Assembly: GCF_004001045.1 (NCBI RefSeq) | Contig: NZ_BIMK01000030.1 | Span: forward strand, 1 to 64,000 | DNA length: 64,000 nt | Direction of reading: 5' to 3' | DNA from: Paenibacillus chibensis | GTDB lineage: Bacteria; Bacillota; Bacilli; Paenibacillales; Paenibacillaceae | Shown here: positions 46,586 through 55,166 of the stretch, one piece after another | Numbering within the stretch: position 1 is the stretch's first letter | Layout of the letters: each line of letters opens with the position of its first letter | Notes under the pieces: model-generated | Told to the model about the DNA's origin: nothing | The model's database searches: none | The model's input: only the letters and a program-made list of their open reading frames with translations | Position numbers and translations under genes: made by a program

Positions 46586-48130
46586 TTGGAATCTACTACA
46601 CTGATCAATTCTCTGGTTCTGCTGATGGCGGGGCTGCTGCTTGTCGGCGTCCTGACCACTAAATTTTCTTCCCGTTTCGGCATGCCGGCCCTGGTGCTGT
46701 TTATCGCCGTCGGCATGGTCATCACCCGTTTTATTTACTTTGACAATGCCTTCATTACGCAGATTGTTGGTATACTGGCCCTGATTGTCATTTTGTTCGA
46801 AGGCGGCATGCAGACCAAATTCGATGATATCAAGCCGGTGATCGGCTCGGCCCTTTCGCTGGCTACCGTTGGCGTGTTATTGACCGCTTTCGTCGTTGGC
46901 GTTGCTGCCAAATTCGTGCTCGGCTTGTCCTGGACAGAAGGATTCTTGTTCGGTGCGATCGTCGGCTCCACCGACGCGGCGGCCGTATTCTCGGTCCTCG
47001 GCGGTAAAAACATCAAGAAACGACTGACCTCCACGCTGGAGGCGGAGTCCGGAAGCAACGATCCGATGGCGATGTTCCTGACGATCTCCTTGATTGAATT
47101 TTTCGAGCATCCGGATACTTCCATCCTCAAACTGATTTTGTCCTTTATTTGGGAAATGGGTATCGGTCTCGTTCTGGGCTTACTCATCGGCCGTTTGGCG
47201 GTGTATGTCATTAACAAAATCAATTTTGATTCCTCGGGGCTGTATCCGGTGATGGCGCTGGGGTTTGCCGTCCTATCTTACAGCGGCACCTCGATCATTG
47301 GCGGCAGCGGCCTGCTTGCCGTTTACGTGACCGCGATCGTCATGGGCAACTCGGAGCTGGCTTACGGCCGGTCGATTATGCACTTCAATCAGGGCTTCGG
47401 CTGGATGATGCAAATTGTCATGTTCGTCCTGCTCGGACTGCTCGTATTTCCGAGCGAACTGCCGTCGATCATCGGCCCGGGACTCTTGTTATCGCTTATT
47501 CTTATGCTGGTGGCCCGGCCAATCGGTGTTTTTATCAGCACCATCGCGATGAAATATTCATTCAAGGAAAAAATTCTGCTATCCTGGGCGGGGCTTCGCG
47601 GCGCCGTTCCGATCGTGCTCGCTACATACCCGCTGCTGGCCCATTTGGAGCACGGCAGGTTGTTCTTCAACGTCGTTTTCTTTGTCGTGATGACCTCGGC
47701 GATCATCCAGGGAGCTACGGTATCTCCGTTGGCTGAAAAAATGGGGCTGGCCGGTGATCTGAAGCCCACCAATCCTTCCCTGCTGGAGCTCACCGCTCAT
47801 GGCAAAACCAAATCGGAAATCAATCACATTGAGGTGAATACCTCCATGGCGATTGCCGGCAAAGAAATTCTGGAGCTGGATTTGCCGGAGGACATCCTGT
47901 TCACGGCGATTATCCGCAACGAGCAGATCATCGCTCCCCGCGGCAACACGCGGATCGAAGCGGGAGACACGCTCTATATGCTGAGCCCGAAATCCAAGCG
48001 CAAGCAGTTGAAAGCGATCCTGACCTCCCCGGCGCTCCCCGTGGTACATTTGACGGAGGAAAAGCAGCCGGCGGATCAAGCGACAAACATACTTCCCCCT
48101 ACGGAAGAGCATCACAATAAGGAGGATTAA
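46586..48130 (+). CDS. Potassium/proton antiporter with RCK_C domain (CPA1, NhaP2-like)
   Basis: A 514-residue antiporter with about twelve membrane segments (CPA1 motifs such as VGSTDAAAVFSVL and SGSNDP), followed by a cytoplasmic RCK_C/TrkA_C domain at about 400-480 (INHIEVNTSMAIAGKEILELDLP). RCK_C domains in Bacillota often bind c-di-AMP. I chose TTG at 46586 because AAAGAGG lies eight bases upstream; an ATG at 46547 has no clear site and would add 13 residues. Transcribed alone. Confidence 0.9.
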   Translation: MESTTLINSLVLLMAGLLLVGVLTTKFSSRFGMPALVLFIAVGMVITRFIYFDNAFITQIVGILALIVILFEGGMQTKFDDIKPVIGSALSLATVGVLLTAFVVGVAAKFVLGLSWTEGFLFGAIVGSTDAAAVFSVLGGKNIKKRLTSTLEAESGSNDPMAMFLTISLIEFFEHPDTSILKLILSFIWEMGIGLVLGLLIGRLAVYVINKINFDSSGLYPVMALGFAVLSYSGTSIIGGSGLLAVYVTAIVMGNSELAYGRSIMHFNQGFGWMMQIVMFVLLGLLVFPSELPSIIGPGLLLSLILMLVARPIGVFISTIAMKYSFKEKILLSWAGLRGAVPIVLATYPLLAHLEHGRLFFNVVFFVVMTSAIIQGATVSPLAEKMGLAGDLKPTNPSLLELTAHGKTKSEINHIEVNTSMAIAGKEILELDLPEDILFTAIIRNEQIIAPRGNTRIEAGDTLYMLSPKSKRKQLKAILTSPALPVVHLTEEKQPADQATNILPPTEEHHNKED

Positions 48131-48131
48131 G

Positions 48132-48172
48132 AAAGCCCGGGCCCCTCGCAACGAGGAGTCCGGGCTTGTTTG
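48132..48172 (+). terminator. Intrinsic terminator of the antiporter gene
   Basis: AAGCCCGG and CCTCG pair with CGAGG and CCGGGCTT over a three-base loop, followed by GTTTG. Confidence 0.8.
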
Positions 48173-48207
48173 GTGACAGCCTGTCGCTTTGCCAGGCCGT
48201 GTTTGTA

Positions 48208-48567
48208 TTATGCTTTGCCGAGGATAAAGCTGATGATCAGAATCGCGAGCACAATGGACGTAATGATGACATACAGCTTGTCGCCTTCACGGACAAAAAC
48301 CCATATCGAAATCGCGACCCGCAGCACAGGCGTCAGGATGAGCAGAATCAGTCCGGTCGTGATGACGGCATACGGCTTTAGCGCGATGGTGCCGCTGTAA
48401 ATTTCCGACAGGCTGTGCGGATAGTAATCGTCCGGATACCCGCTGCCGCCATGAATGAAGAGCAGGATCAATCCGATGACGATCACAGCGGCGCTGATGA
48501 TCACCCCGATGCGGAGCCAGCGGCTGACGGCAAGCTCGACATCCTGAATTTCGCTGTTGTCGTTCAT
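48208..48567 (-). CDS. DUF1634 membrane protein
   Basis: A 119-residue protein with three membrane segments, matching DUF1634. Its ATG overlaps the upstream TauE stop by four bases (ATGA), so translation is coupled. DUF1634 proteins are regularly encoded after TauE/SafE exporters and may be a second subunit; this is inference. Confidence 0.9.
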   Translation of the reverse strand: MNDNSEIQDVELAVSRWLRIGVIISAAVIVIGLILLFIHGGSGYPDDYYPHSLSEIYSGTIALKPYAVITTGLILLILTPVLRVAISIWVFVREGDKLYVIITSIVLAILIISFILGKA

Positions 48568-49403
48568 TTGCCCAATCCCATCCCTTCATACATCATTTGC
48601 AGCGCAACATACAGCAGTACGGGGATGAAGAGCATGCGGATCGTTTTGCTTTTCATGCGCTGCATGATCTGCGCGCCGATCGTTGCTCCCGCCAGAACGC
48701 CAAGCGCGACCGGCCCGGCAATATGTGGATCAATGTCGCCACGAAGCAGATATACGCCGGCGCTCGCGGCTGCCGTGACCCCCATCATGAAGTTGCTGGT
48801 AGCTGTCGATACCTTGAGCGGCAGCTTCATGAAAACGTCCATGGCCATCACTTTGAAGCTGCCGCTGCCGATTCCGAGAAGCCCGGAAATGATGCCTGCA
48901 CCGTACATGACGCCAAATCCGCCGTAGACGTTGCCGACATGATATGGAATCTGCTGTTGAACGGCCTTGTCATAATAGCTTCCCGCCAGCTTCAGCTTGG
49001 CGGCGGCAGGATGCATTTGAACGAGCTCCTGCTGATCGCCTTTCTTCTTCTTGATCATATTGATCGCCGAGTAGATGAGCAGCAATCCGAAAATAATATA
49101 AAGCAGATTCGGGGCGATCAGACCGCCGATGAAAGCTCCGGTGATGGCCCCGACCGTCGTCGCGATTTCCAGGAACATGCCTACACGCAAATTGGTAATC
49201 CGGTCGCGGATATAGGCGATCGCGGAACCGCTCGAAGTGGCGATAACCGAAATAATACTGGCTCCAATGGCATGCTCGATGCTGACGCCGAACAGCAGCG
49301 TCAGGGCAGGGGTGACGATAATGCCTCCTCCAAGCCCCAGAACGGATCCGACGATTCCGGCCAATATGGCGATCAGAAGGATTTCTAGCGAAAACATAAC
49401 CAA
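48564..49403 (-). CDS. Sulfite exporter TauE/SafE-family protein
   Basis: A 279-residue membrane protein with about eight segments in two repeats (GSVLGLGGGIIVTPAL and SGLLGIGSGSFKVMAMD). The TauE family exports sulfur-containing anions. TTG at 49403 has AAGGTG seven bases upstream; ATG at 49397 is the alternative. A longer open frame reaching 49550 runs through the promoter palindrome and is not believed. Operon with DUF1634; divergent from an Lrp regulator. Confidence 0.9.
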   Translation of the reverse strand: MVMFSLEILLIAILAGIVGSVLGLGGGIIVTPALTLLFGVSIEHAIGASIISVIATSSGSAIAYIRDRITNLRVGMFLEIATTVGAITGAFIGGLIAPNLLYIIFGLLLIYSAINMIKKKKGDQQELVQMHPAAAKLKLAGSYYDKAVQQQIPYHVGNVYGGFGVMYGAGIISGLLGIGSGSFKVMAMDVFMKLPLKVSTATSNFMMGVTAAASAGVYLLRGDIDPHIAGPVALGVLAGATIGAQIMQRMKSKTIRMLFIPVLLYVALQMMYEGMGLGK

Positions 49404-49505
49404 GTCAAGACACCTTCCTCTCCAAATAACGTTACCCGATTGCAATCCACTCCGGCGTACCTGTAAACTAGGAGTGAATATCCTGACAAACGGATGGAAT
49501 ACCGA

Positions 49506-49532
49506 TTTATTATACAACGATTGTATAATAAA
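49506..49532. promoter_or_regulatory. 27-bp palindrome covering both divergent -10 boxes
   Basis: TTTATTATACAA and TTGTATAATAAA are perfect 12-base arms around CGA. A TATAAT lies on each strand inside it (plus 49524-49529, minus 49514-49509), so one bound protein could block both the TauE and Lrp promoters. Confidence 0.7.
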
Positions 49533-49540
49533 TAATATAC

Positions 49541-49589
49541 ATTCGATCATTTAATTTCTTGTTTTGATTTACATTGTAAATTCGATCAT
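49541..49589. repeat. Direct repeat ATTCGATCAT and 15-bp palindrome
   Basis: ATTCGATCAT occurs at 49541-49550 and 49580-49589. Between them ATTTACATTGTAAAT (49567-49581) is a perfect palindrome with one central base. This is 16 bases before the Lrp start codon and may be its own binding site. Confidence 0.55.
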
Positions 49590-49604
49590 AGCGGGGAGAG
49601 GCTT

Positions 49605-50060
49605 ATGCGTTTTAACCAATTGGATGAAAAGGACGAATTGATTCTGAAGCATCTGCTGGACAATGGCCGACTCAGCCATGCCGAGCTTGGGCGTCTCGTC
49701 CATCTGACGAGAGCGGCCGTCAGGGAACGGGTTAACAACCTGATGGAGCAGGGGATTATCGATAAATTCACGGTCAGCGTTAATCCGTTGAAAGCCGGCA
49801 AAAGCCTGTCGGTTTATTTTAACATCGACGTGGAATGGAGCATGCTGGAGTCCGTGGCAGAGCAGCTTCTCGCCGACGAGGAAATCACCAGCGTGTATCA
49901 GATGAGCGGTGGTCCGCATCTTCATGTGCATGCCCTGATGGACCATCAGGAGCATGTGGTGCGGTATCTCCGCAGATTGCAGGCGCTTGAGGGCATTACA
50001 AACGTCCATAGCGAATTTTTGATCAAACGGTTTAAGGAAAGGGAAGGCCTGTTAATTTAA
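49605..50060 (+). CDS. Lrp/AsnC-family transcriptional regulator
   Basis: A 151-residue regulator with an N-terminal helix-turn-helix (GRLSHAELGRLVHLTRAAVRERVNNL) and a C-terminal RAM domain that senses amino acids or similar ligands. ATG follows GGGGAGAGG. It is divergent from the TauE/DUF1634 operon over a palindrome-rich spacer, so that operon is its likely target. Confidence 0.92.
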   Translation: MRFNQLDEKDELILKHLLDNGRLSHAELGRLVHLTRAAVRERVNNLMEQGIIDKFTVSVNPLKAGKSLSVYFNIDVEWSMLESVAEQLLADEEITSVYQMSGGPHLHVHALMDHQEHVVRYLRRLQALEGITNVHSEFLIKRFKEREGLLI

Positions 50061-50181
50061 TTCACGGGTTCAAACCGGTCCCTGTTGGGAAAAGTATTTC
50101 CCATCCTGCGGTTCGTTAGCCGGCATAAGCATGAGAATGGAAAACGATGTGGAACGTATTCGTTGAAAGGGGGGTATGCTG

Positions 50182-51036
50182 ATGGCTGCCACGGAAGAAA
50201 CCGCGTATTTGGCGGATGAGCTGAAGAGGATTGAAGCTTGGGAGAAGGATCAGAAGCAGGCGTGGTTCTGGGAAAAGCTCAGCCGTCTGCCGTTCATGCT
50301 GCTCGACCGGCTGACTCCGAAGCTGATCCGGGACAAGCTGGGGGATGCGCTTGGTGAAGTGGGCCGGTTTCTCCAGACCGGCGGACAGTTTCTTGTCCAG
50401 CAGAAAAGCGTGCTGAAGCTGCTGCAGGCTGCCGAGCACAACCGGCAGGGAGGCCGCCGCCATGAGATTGATGAAGCAGGCGGCGAGGGCGGTGTGCTTA
50501 CCTTGGAGAAAGCGGCTCATCTGCCGCTTGAAACGATGGATCGCACGGCGGAAGAGCTGATCGGCCGCCGCGTCAAATTTGCGGCGGCGCAGGGTGCGAC
50601 AACAGGGGTCGGAGGGGTGTTCACGCTGGCAGCGGATATCCCGATGGTCCTGGGCTTGTCGCTGAAGGTTCTTCAGGAAATTGCTTTGTGTTATGGATAC
50701 GATCCACGTTCAGAGCAGGAGCGGGTATTTATCGTGAAATGCCTGCAGTTCGCTTCGGCGGACATCGTAGGCAAAAAGGCAGTGCTTGAAGAGCTGTCCT
50801 TGTTTGAGGAGGATCATAAATCGCTGCAGGTATTTTCCCAGATTCAGGGCTGGCGCGAGGTCGTTCAGACCTATCGCGACAGCTTCGGCTGGAAGAAGCT
50901 GTTTCAGCTCGTGCCGGTCGCAGGCATCCTGTTCGGTTCGATCAGCAATAAAGGGACGATGGAGGATGTGGCGCAAGCGGGCAAAATGCTGTACCGGAAA
51001 CGGAGGATTTTAGAACGGCTGAAGTCGACCTCCTGA
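50182..51036 (+). CDS. EcsC-family protein
   Basis: A 284-residue protein of the EcsC family (core block AAQGATTGVGGVFTLAADIPMVLGLSLKVLQEIALCYGYD). EcsC is encoded with the EcsAB ABC transporter in Bacillus, but EcsA and EcsB are not here. The ATG at 50182 is placed seven bases after AAAGGGGGG; the ATG at 50176 is too close. Function unknown. Confidence 0.88.
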   Translation: MAATEETAYLADELKRIEAWEKDQKQAWFWEKLSRLPFMLLDRLTPKLIRDKLGDALGEVGRFLQTGGQFLVQQKSVLKLLQAAEHNRQGGRRHEIDEAGGEGGVLTLEKAAHLPLETMDRTAEELIGRRVKFAAAQGATTGVGGVFTLAADIPMVLGLSLKVLQEIALCYGYDPRSEQERVFIVKCLQFASADIVGKKAVLEELSLFEEDHKSLQVFSQIQGWREVVQTYRDSFGWKKLFQLVPVAGILFGSISNKGTMEDVAQAGKMLYRKRRILERLKSTS

Positions 51037-51051
51037 AATGCCATCCTTATT

Positions 51052-51098
51052 AAAAATAGCCGACCTTCGGTATGAACAACCGAGGGTCGGCTATTTTG
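51052..51098. terminator. Bidirectional terminator between EcsC and MFS genes
   Basis: AAAAATAGCCGACC pairs with GGTCGGCTATTTT, with inner TTCGGT/ACCGAG pairing. Confidence 0.9.
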
Positions 51099-51130
51099 CA
51101 TGCAGCAAGCTTCGTTATCGTTCTAGCGCA

Positions 51131-52396
51131 TTATTCCTCGTTCTCGCTTGCCCAGCGGTTCAGCAGCTTATCCGATGGCAGCAGGAAGGTCAGGATGCCA
51201 AGCAGCGGCAGGAAGCTGCAAAGGGTCATCACGGTGTTCACGCCGGCCAGATCAATCCATTTGCCCAGCACAAGCGCCCCGAGGCCGCCGAGTCCGAAGG
51301 CGAGACCGGTGATCAGGCCGGATACCGTTCCGATTTTGCCGGGGAACAGCATTTGGGCATATACCACGGTAACCGAGAAGCTCGAGAAGACGATGAGTCC
51401 GATCAGCGCCAGCAGAATGCCGGCGCCCCATAGTCCCACATGCGGCAGCAGCAGCGCGAGCGGAGCGGCACAAACCATGGAGCCGAAAATGATGTTCCGC
51501 TTGCCGAAGTGGTCCGCGAGCGGTCCGCCGAAGAAGGTCCCGACGGCTCCCGCACCCAGAAACAGGAAGATAAAGATTTGAGCGTCGTTGACGCTTAGAC
51601 CGTAATGATCGATCAAATAAAACGGGAAGAAGGTGCTGATCGACGAGCTGTACCAGGACCGGACGAAAACCAGCAGGATCAGCATGACGATCGCGAACCG
51701 GACCTTGCTGCGCACCTCGGGCTTCAGCTTGCGTGCAGCCGTTTTTTTCTTCACTTGCGCGCCGCTCTGCAGCTTGCGTCCGTACCATCTGGCAACATAA
51801 ATCTGGACGGCGATGCCAGCCCCGGCCACGAGCGTAAACCAGATGGCGCCGAACAGGCCAAGTGGAATGAAGATCCACATGGTCAGCATCGGAGCCAGGG
51901 ATTGCCCGGCGTTGCCGCCCACCTGGAAGATGGACTGCGCCAAGCCCCGGCGGGTGCCGGAAGCCATATGGGATACCCGTGAGCCTTCCGGGTGGAAGGC
52001 CGCCGAGCCGAGGCCGACGAATACGACGGCAAGCAGGACCGCCGGGTATGTATCGGCGTAGGCTAACAAAAGCATCCCCGTAAAGGTGAAGCCCATGCCG
52101 ATCGGCAGCAGGGCCGGCGTCGGTTTGCGGTCGGCAAACCAGCCCACGACGGGCTGCATAATGGAAGAAGTAAAGTTTATGGCGAAGGAAATCCAGCCGA
52201 TCTGTGTATAGTTCAAATGCATGGAGGATCTCAGGATCGGAAAAATGGCTGGAATTACGGACTGGATCGAATCATTGAATAAGTGAACGAGACTGATCGC
52301 GATCAGTATGCGGAAGACGGTAGCGCTGGCATCGGAACCGGCAAGCGGCTGCCGTCCTTTTTGCGGTGCGGCGCTGTTTACAGTGGGAACTGACAT
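51131..52396 (-). CDS. MFS transporter, fosmidomycin-resistance (Fsr) type
   Basis: A 421-residue efflux pump with twelve membrane segments. N-terminal HLFNDSIQSVIPAIFPIL and the GSAAFHPEGSRVSHMASG block are typical of the Fsr group. It may export a phosphonate-like or other small molecule. Starts ATG after AGCAGGAGG. Single gene. Confidence 0.92.
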   Translation of the reverse strand: MSVPTVNSAAPQKGRQPLAGSDASATVFRILIAISLVHLFNDSIQSVIPAIFPILRSSMHLNYTQIGWISFAINFTSSIMQPVVGWFADRKPTPALLPIGMGFTFTGMLLLAYADTYPAVLLAVVFVGLGSAAFHPEGSRVSHMASGTRRGLAQSIFQVGGNAGQSLAPMLTMWIFIPLGLFGAIWFTLVAGAGIAVQIYVARWYGRKLQSGAQVKKKTAARKLKPEVRSKVRFAIVMLILLVFVRSWYSSSISTFFPFYLIDHYGLSVNDAQIFIFLFLGAGAVGTFFGGPLADHFGKRNIIFGSMVCAAPLALLLPHVGLWGAGILLALIGLIVFSSFSVTVVYAQMLFPGKIGTVSGLITGLAFGLGGLGALVLGKWIDLAGVNTVMTLCSFLPLLGILTFLLPSDKLLNRWASENEE

Positions 52397-52465
52397 ATGA
52401 ACCTCCTGCTCTCATCAAAATGGATAGGAAGATTATATGACAGAAAAAGGGGAGGCGTATACCCT

Positions 52466-53167
52466 TTACTTGATAATCACGCCGCCAAAAGGGATCACTT
52501 CGCGTAAAATTCTTTTCAGCAGGCCCTCGTTCTCCATCTCTTTTTGCAGGCGTCCGGCCTGTCCGCTCGCATGAAACAGCACCGTTCCGCTGCCGGTCAT
52601 TTTCCAGTGATAATTCATGTGCTGGCTGGCGAGCGTATTGCCGTAGACGGTCAGATCGACCTTCGCGTTCTCGGGATATGCGACGAGGCTGCTGGCATCG
52701 ACGTACAGCGGCTCCGAAGGATGGAGCTCCGTTTCATAAACTGCGCCCTCCGTCAAAAGCCCGATCGTTCCGGAGCCGGAAAATTTCATTTTGATGGCAT
52801 CCTTGGTGATCAGCATGTTTTTGATTTTCAATATTTTGGAATGCATCTCGATCCCGGAGCTGTAAAAAAAGAGGTTGCGAAAATCGTACAGCAGGTCGCT
52901 GTATTCCTTCAGTTCAACGGTTTTGATGGCGAATCCGGGGGGAACGGCTGTGGTAAATTGACAGGGGCCGGCCAGATCAGCCTGAACGAGCCTTTTTTTG
53001 CGGTACATCCCCTTCACGTTCATCAAACGGTCGCTGCGTCCATCGGACGGTCCCCGGTAAGCGATAATTTGCTCGGGATGCAGAATGTGCATCGTTTCTC
53101 CACCGCCAAGCGAGAAGTCGACAGCCTGTCCGTTACCGCCCCCGGATTCCCGTATTCTGATATTCAA
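52466..53167 (-). CDS. AIM24-family protein
   Basis: A 233-residue beta-rich protein of the AIM24 family (mitochondrial biogenesis AIM24-like; TspB-like bacterial members have no clear role). Blocks such as MKFSGSGTIGLLTEG and SLVAYPENAKVDLTVYG fit the family. It has no membrane segment. It lies 42 bases after the coiled-coil membrane-protein gene and is probably co-transcribed with it. Confidence 0.88.
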   Translation of the reverse strand: MNIRIRESGGGNGQAVDFSLGGGETMHILHPEQIIAYRGPSDGRSDRLMNVKGMYRKKRLVQADLAGPCQFTTAVPPGFAIKTVELKEYSDLLYDFRNLFFYSSGIEMHSKILKIKNMLITKDAIKMKFSGSGTIGLLTEGAVYETELHPSEPLYVDASSLVAYPENAKVDLTVYGNTLASQHMNYHWKMTGSGTVLFHASGQAGRLQKEMENEGLLKRILREVIPFGGVIIK

Positions 53168-53209
53168 GCCTCTTCCCTTCCTTCTATGGTCTTCATGAAT
53201 GATATTCCC

Positions 53210-53644
53210 TTATCGATTGGAACGCCGCATAAGAAGCCGCAGCAGCCGAATGCCGACAAAATAACCGGCTACCAGCAGGATGACGGTGATGAGTGTCACC
53301 TTCAGTTTTTTGGCCTTGGCTTCCTTCTGTTCGTTGATTTGCTTTAATTGGCTGACCGTTTCGGCAAGCTGGCGGTTCTGCTCCATGAGCTGTGCGTTTT
53401 GCTCCTCGAATGCCTTGGCGTTTTGCTTCGTCCGGTCCAGCTCATCGAGCGTTTCCTGGTAGCTTTCTTTCAGCTGGTTCACCTGCCCGGGCAGATCGGA
53501 GAATTTTTCGACCCCATTGTAAAAATCCTGAAAGTAATTCGCATGGGCCGAAGGGACGGCCGCGAGCAGACCAGCGATCAAAATGAAGAGCAAGGCGGCC
53601 GCGCGCACCTTGGATCCGGAATGAGTTTTCTTGTTTTTTTTCAT
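53210..53644 (-). CDS. Secreted coiled-coil protein with C-terminal membrane anchor
   Basis: A 144-residue protein with a signal peptide ending at about AHA (residue 35), a long coiled coil (about 55-110, LKESYQETLDELDRTKQNAK), and a membrane segment at about 116-136 followed by a basic tail. The start at 53644 has AGGTGA eight bases upstream. Family not recognised. It precedes the AIM24 gene. Confidence 0.75.
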   Translation of the reverse strand: MKKNKKTHSGSKVRAAALLFILIAGLLAAVPSAHANYFQDFYNGVEKFSDLPGQVNQLKESYQETLDELDRTKQNAKAFEEQNAQLMEQNRQLAETVSQLKQINEQKEAKAKKLKVTLITVILLVAGYFVGIRLLRLLMRRSNR

Positions 53645-53933
53645 ATTTTCATCACCTGCCGCATAGTATGAATGAGCCTGGTATATGATCATTACCCCGA
53701 ATCCTTCGTATTTGAAAGGTATACGGATTTTTCGGGCGAACGTTTTCAAAGTTTAATAACGGCTTCGGAAGGGTATATCTAGTAAGTAGCCTTCCTTGTC
53801 CTTTTGTGTTTACCCGCTTTATCTAATGAACCTATCCATAAAAAAATACGCAGAACAAATAACATAGATCAAGCTGTGGACGACACCGTAGTCTACAGCG
53901 CATGCTATGCAATGTGAAAAGGAGAAGATCCAC

Positions 53934-54095
53934 ATGGAAAAAGAACAACAATACAAAAAATTGCTAATTACCGTGAATGACAAACCAGTAGGCAGAGAAA
54001 TCTGGATTGATAAAATTACGTACGCACCGGTAGGAATCGGTGAACGGAATGTCGAATCCGCAGAGGTAAATGCGGAAGCAGCCGCCGTTAGCTGA
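53934..54095 (+). CDS. Small hypothetical protein, 53 aa
   Basis: A 53-residue soluble protein (starts MEKEQQYKKLLITVNDKP) with GGAG about eight bases before the ATG and an intrinsic terminator 30 bases after the stop. The VNDKPVGREIWIDKI pattern looks like a small beta hairpin domain. Not recognised. Confidence 0.6.
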   Translation: MEKEQQYKKLLITVNDKPVGREIWIDKITYAPVGIGERNVESAEVNAEAAAVS

Positions 54096-54125
54096 TTTTG
54101 TACCATAATATCATAACTAGGCGTT

Positions 54126-54163
54126 AAAAACCCGTGATCCTTTTGAGATCGCGGGTTTTTATT
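54126..54163 (+). terminator. Intrinsic terminator of the 53-aa gene
   Basis: AAAAACCCG and GATC pair with GATC and CGGGTTTTT, allowing a one-base mismatch. Confidence 0.85.
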
Positions 54164-54193
54164 GATGCCGGCCCCGAGGGCTCTTAAAAATGT

Positions 54194-54216
54194 CTAAATA
54201 AAAACGTTTTATTTAG
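54194..54216. promoter_or_regulatory. 23-bp perfect palindrome, candidate operator
   Basis: CTAAATAAAA and TTTTATTTAG are perfect ten-base arms around ACG. It lies about 250 bases upstream of the 54468 gene. There is no T-run or GC-rich stem, so a protein-binding site is more likely than a terminator. Confidence 0.55.
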
Positions 54217-54231
54217 AAGAAAGTTACATAT

Positions 54232-54238
54232 TTCGACA
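54232..54238 (-). promoter_or_regulatory. Possible Spo0A box
   Basis: TGTCGAA on the minus strand, in an AT-rich stretch 16 bases after the 54194-54216 palindrome. Chance occurrence is possible. Confidence 0.25.
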
Positions 54239-54389
54239 TATATTTTTGTGTAGTTCTTATATACTATTGTTGATTTGGTTGTTTAGGTATTTTTGCGCAT
54301 GTTATTAAGAATGGAGGGTCAGATGCGAATAAATAAATATATTCACCAATTTTGCTACACATATGCTAGTATGAAAGAAATATATTGTA

Positions 54390-54420
54390 CGAACATATGT
54401 TTCGTGACAGTATGCTGTCA
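54390..54420. promoter_or_regulatory. LexA-like box and adjacent inverted repeat
   Basis: CGAACATATGTTT at 54390-54402 matches the Bacillota LexA/DinR consensus CGAAC-N4-GTTCG except at its last two bases and holds the perfect palindrome AACATATGTT. Next to it, TGACAG and CTGTCA (54405-54420) form a second inverted repeat with a four-base gap. Both lie within 80 bases of the start codon at 54468. Confidence 0.45.
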
Positions 54421-54467
54421 GTCCATATTGGTACGATATAGAGATGACACGAAAAGGGGTGAAATCC

Positions 54468-55166
54468 ATGCAGTCAGGTATTCAGGAAAATTTTACATGG
54501 AACCGCAGTCACATCCTTGCAAGCGGCTCCAATAGAGTGATTTTGTTGGTTGAATGGTATGGGGGATCCTTCCGTCAAACCCGAAAGAGAAGCACACCGA
54601 AACTGATCGCCCAGGACATGCAGCTCCATTTATGGTTTGAACCGCAAGTTTCATTAATCCGTGTGTATGGAGCGAAGGCGATGAAAAACCTGGGGCAGTC
54701 AATCATGATTCCACTCGGCCATCTGTATGATGGCGTCAAACAGTTTATAGCTATTGAGCTAGCGCTTCAACCCCAGCATACCGGCATGCATGGCGTTTTG
54801 TCTGCCCAATGGAAATACAAGGAAAAGAATAAGGAAAGAATCAAGGAACTTCCTGTGAAGGAATTATATATGAATTACACCTATCATACCGGTCTGCTGC
54901 AGCAGCCGGAAAATTTTCATGTGAGAAAACACGTTAAGCTGCTGGAAACCCAAAGCGTCCTGAAGGAGGCCATCCATCTATTTGAATATGGAAATATTGA
55001 CCGCGGAGAATGGCTGCTGCGAAGGAAAGGAGATGAACTGCTCATTGATGCCTTGCGATTTACGGACGAACGTTTACTTGAAGAGGCAGATATGCTCTAT
55101 CAGCTAAGCGAACATTATGTGAGCACCTACCGGAATCGAAAGGTCCTGAAAACAAAAAACGGTTAA
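54468..55166 (+). CDS. Protein resembling a VWA protein without its VWA domain
   Basis: A 232-residue soluble protein from an ATG after AAGGGGTGA. Residues about 55-120 (VSLIRVYG...IMIPLGHLYDGVKQFIAIEL) resemble the beta-sandwich segment that follows the von Willebrand A domain in bacterial VWA proteins, and the short N-terminal VILLVEWYG strand resembles the segment that precedes it. The VWA domain itself and its DxSxS metal motif are absent. The rest is helical (LKEAIHLFEYGNIDRGEWLLRRKG). This similarity is from memory and is an inference. Two inverted repeats, one LexA-like, precede the gene. Confidence 0.6.
   Translation: MQSGIQENFTWNRSHILASGSNRVILLVEWYGGSFRQTRKRSTPKLIAQDMQLHLWFEPQVSLIRVYGAKAMKNLGQSIMIPLGHLYDGVKQFIAIELALQPQHTGMHGVLSAQWKYKEKNKERIKELPVKELYMNYTYHTGLLQQPENFHVRKHVKLLETQSVLKEAIHLFEYGNIDRGEWLLRRKGDELLIDALRFTDERLLEEADMLYQLSEHYVSTYRNRKVLKTKNG

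Noticed and set aside
50087-50102. GGGAAA/TTTCCC inverted repeat after the Lrp gene
   Set aside because: Short stem with no T-run; not a convincing terminator or operator.
54293-54535. 80-codon open frame on the plus strand
   Set aside because: It runs across the LexA-like box and into the next gene in another frame, with no ribosome site.
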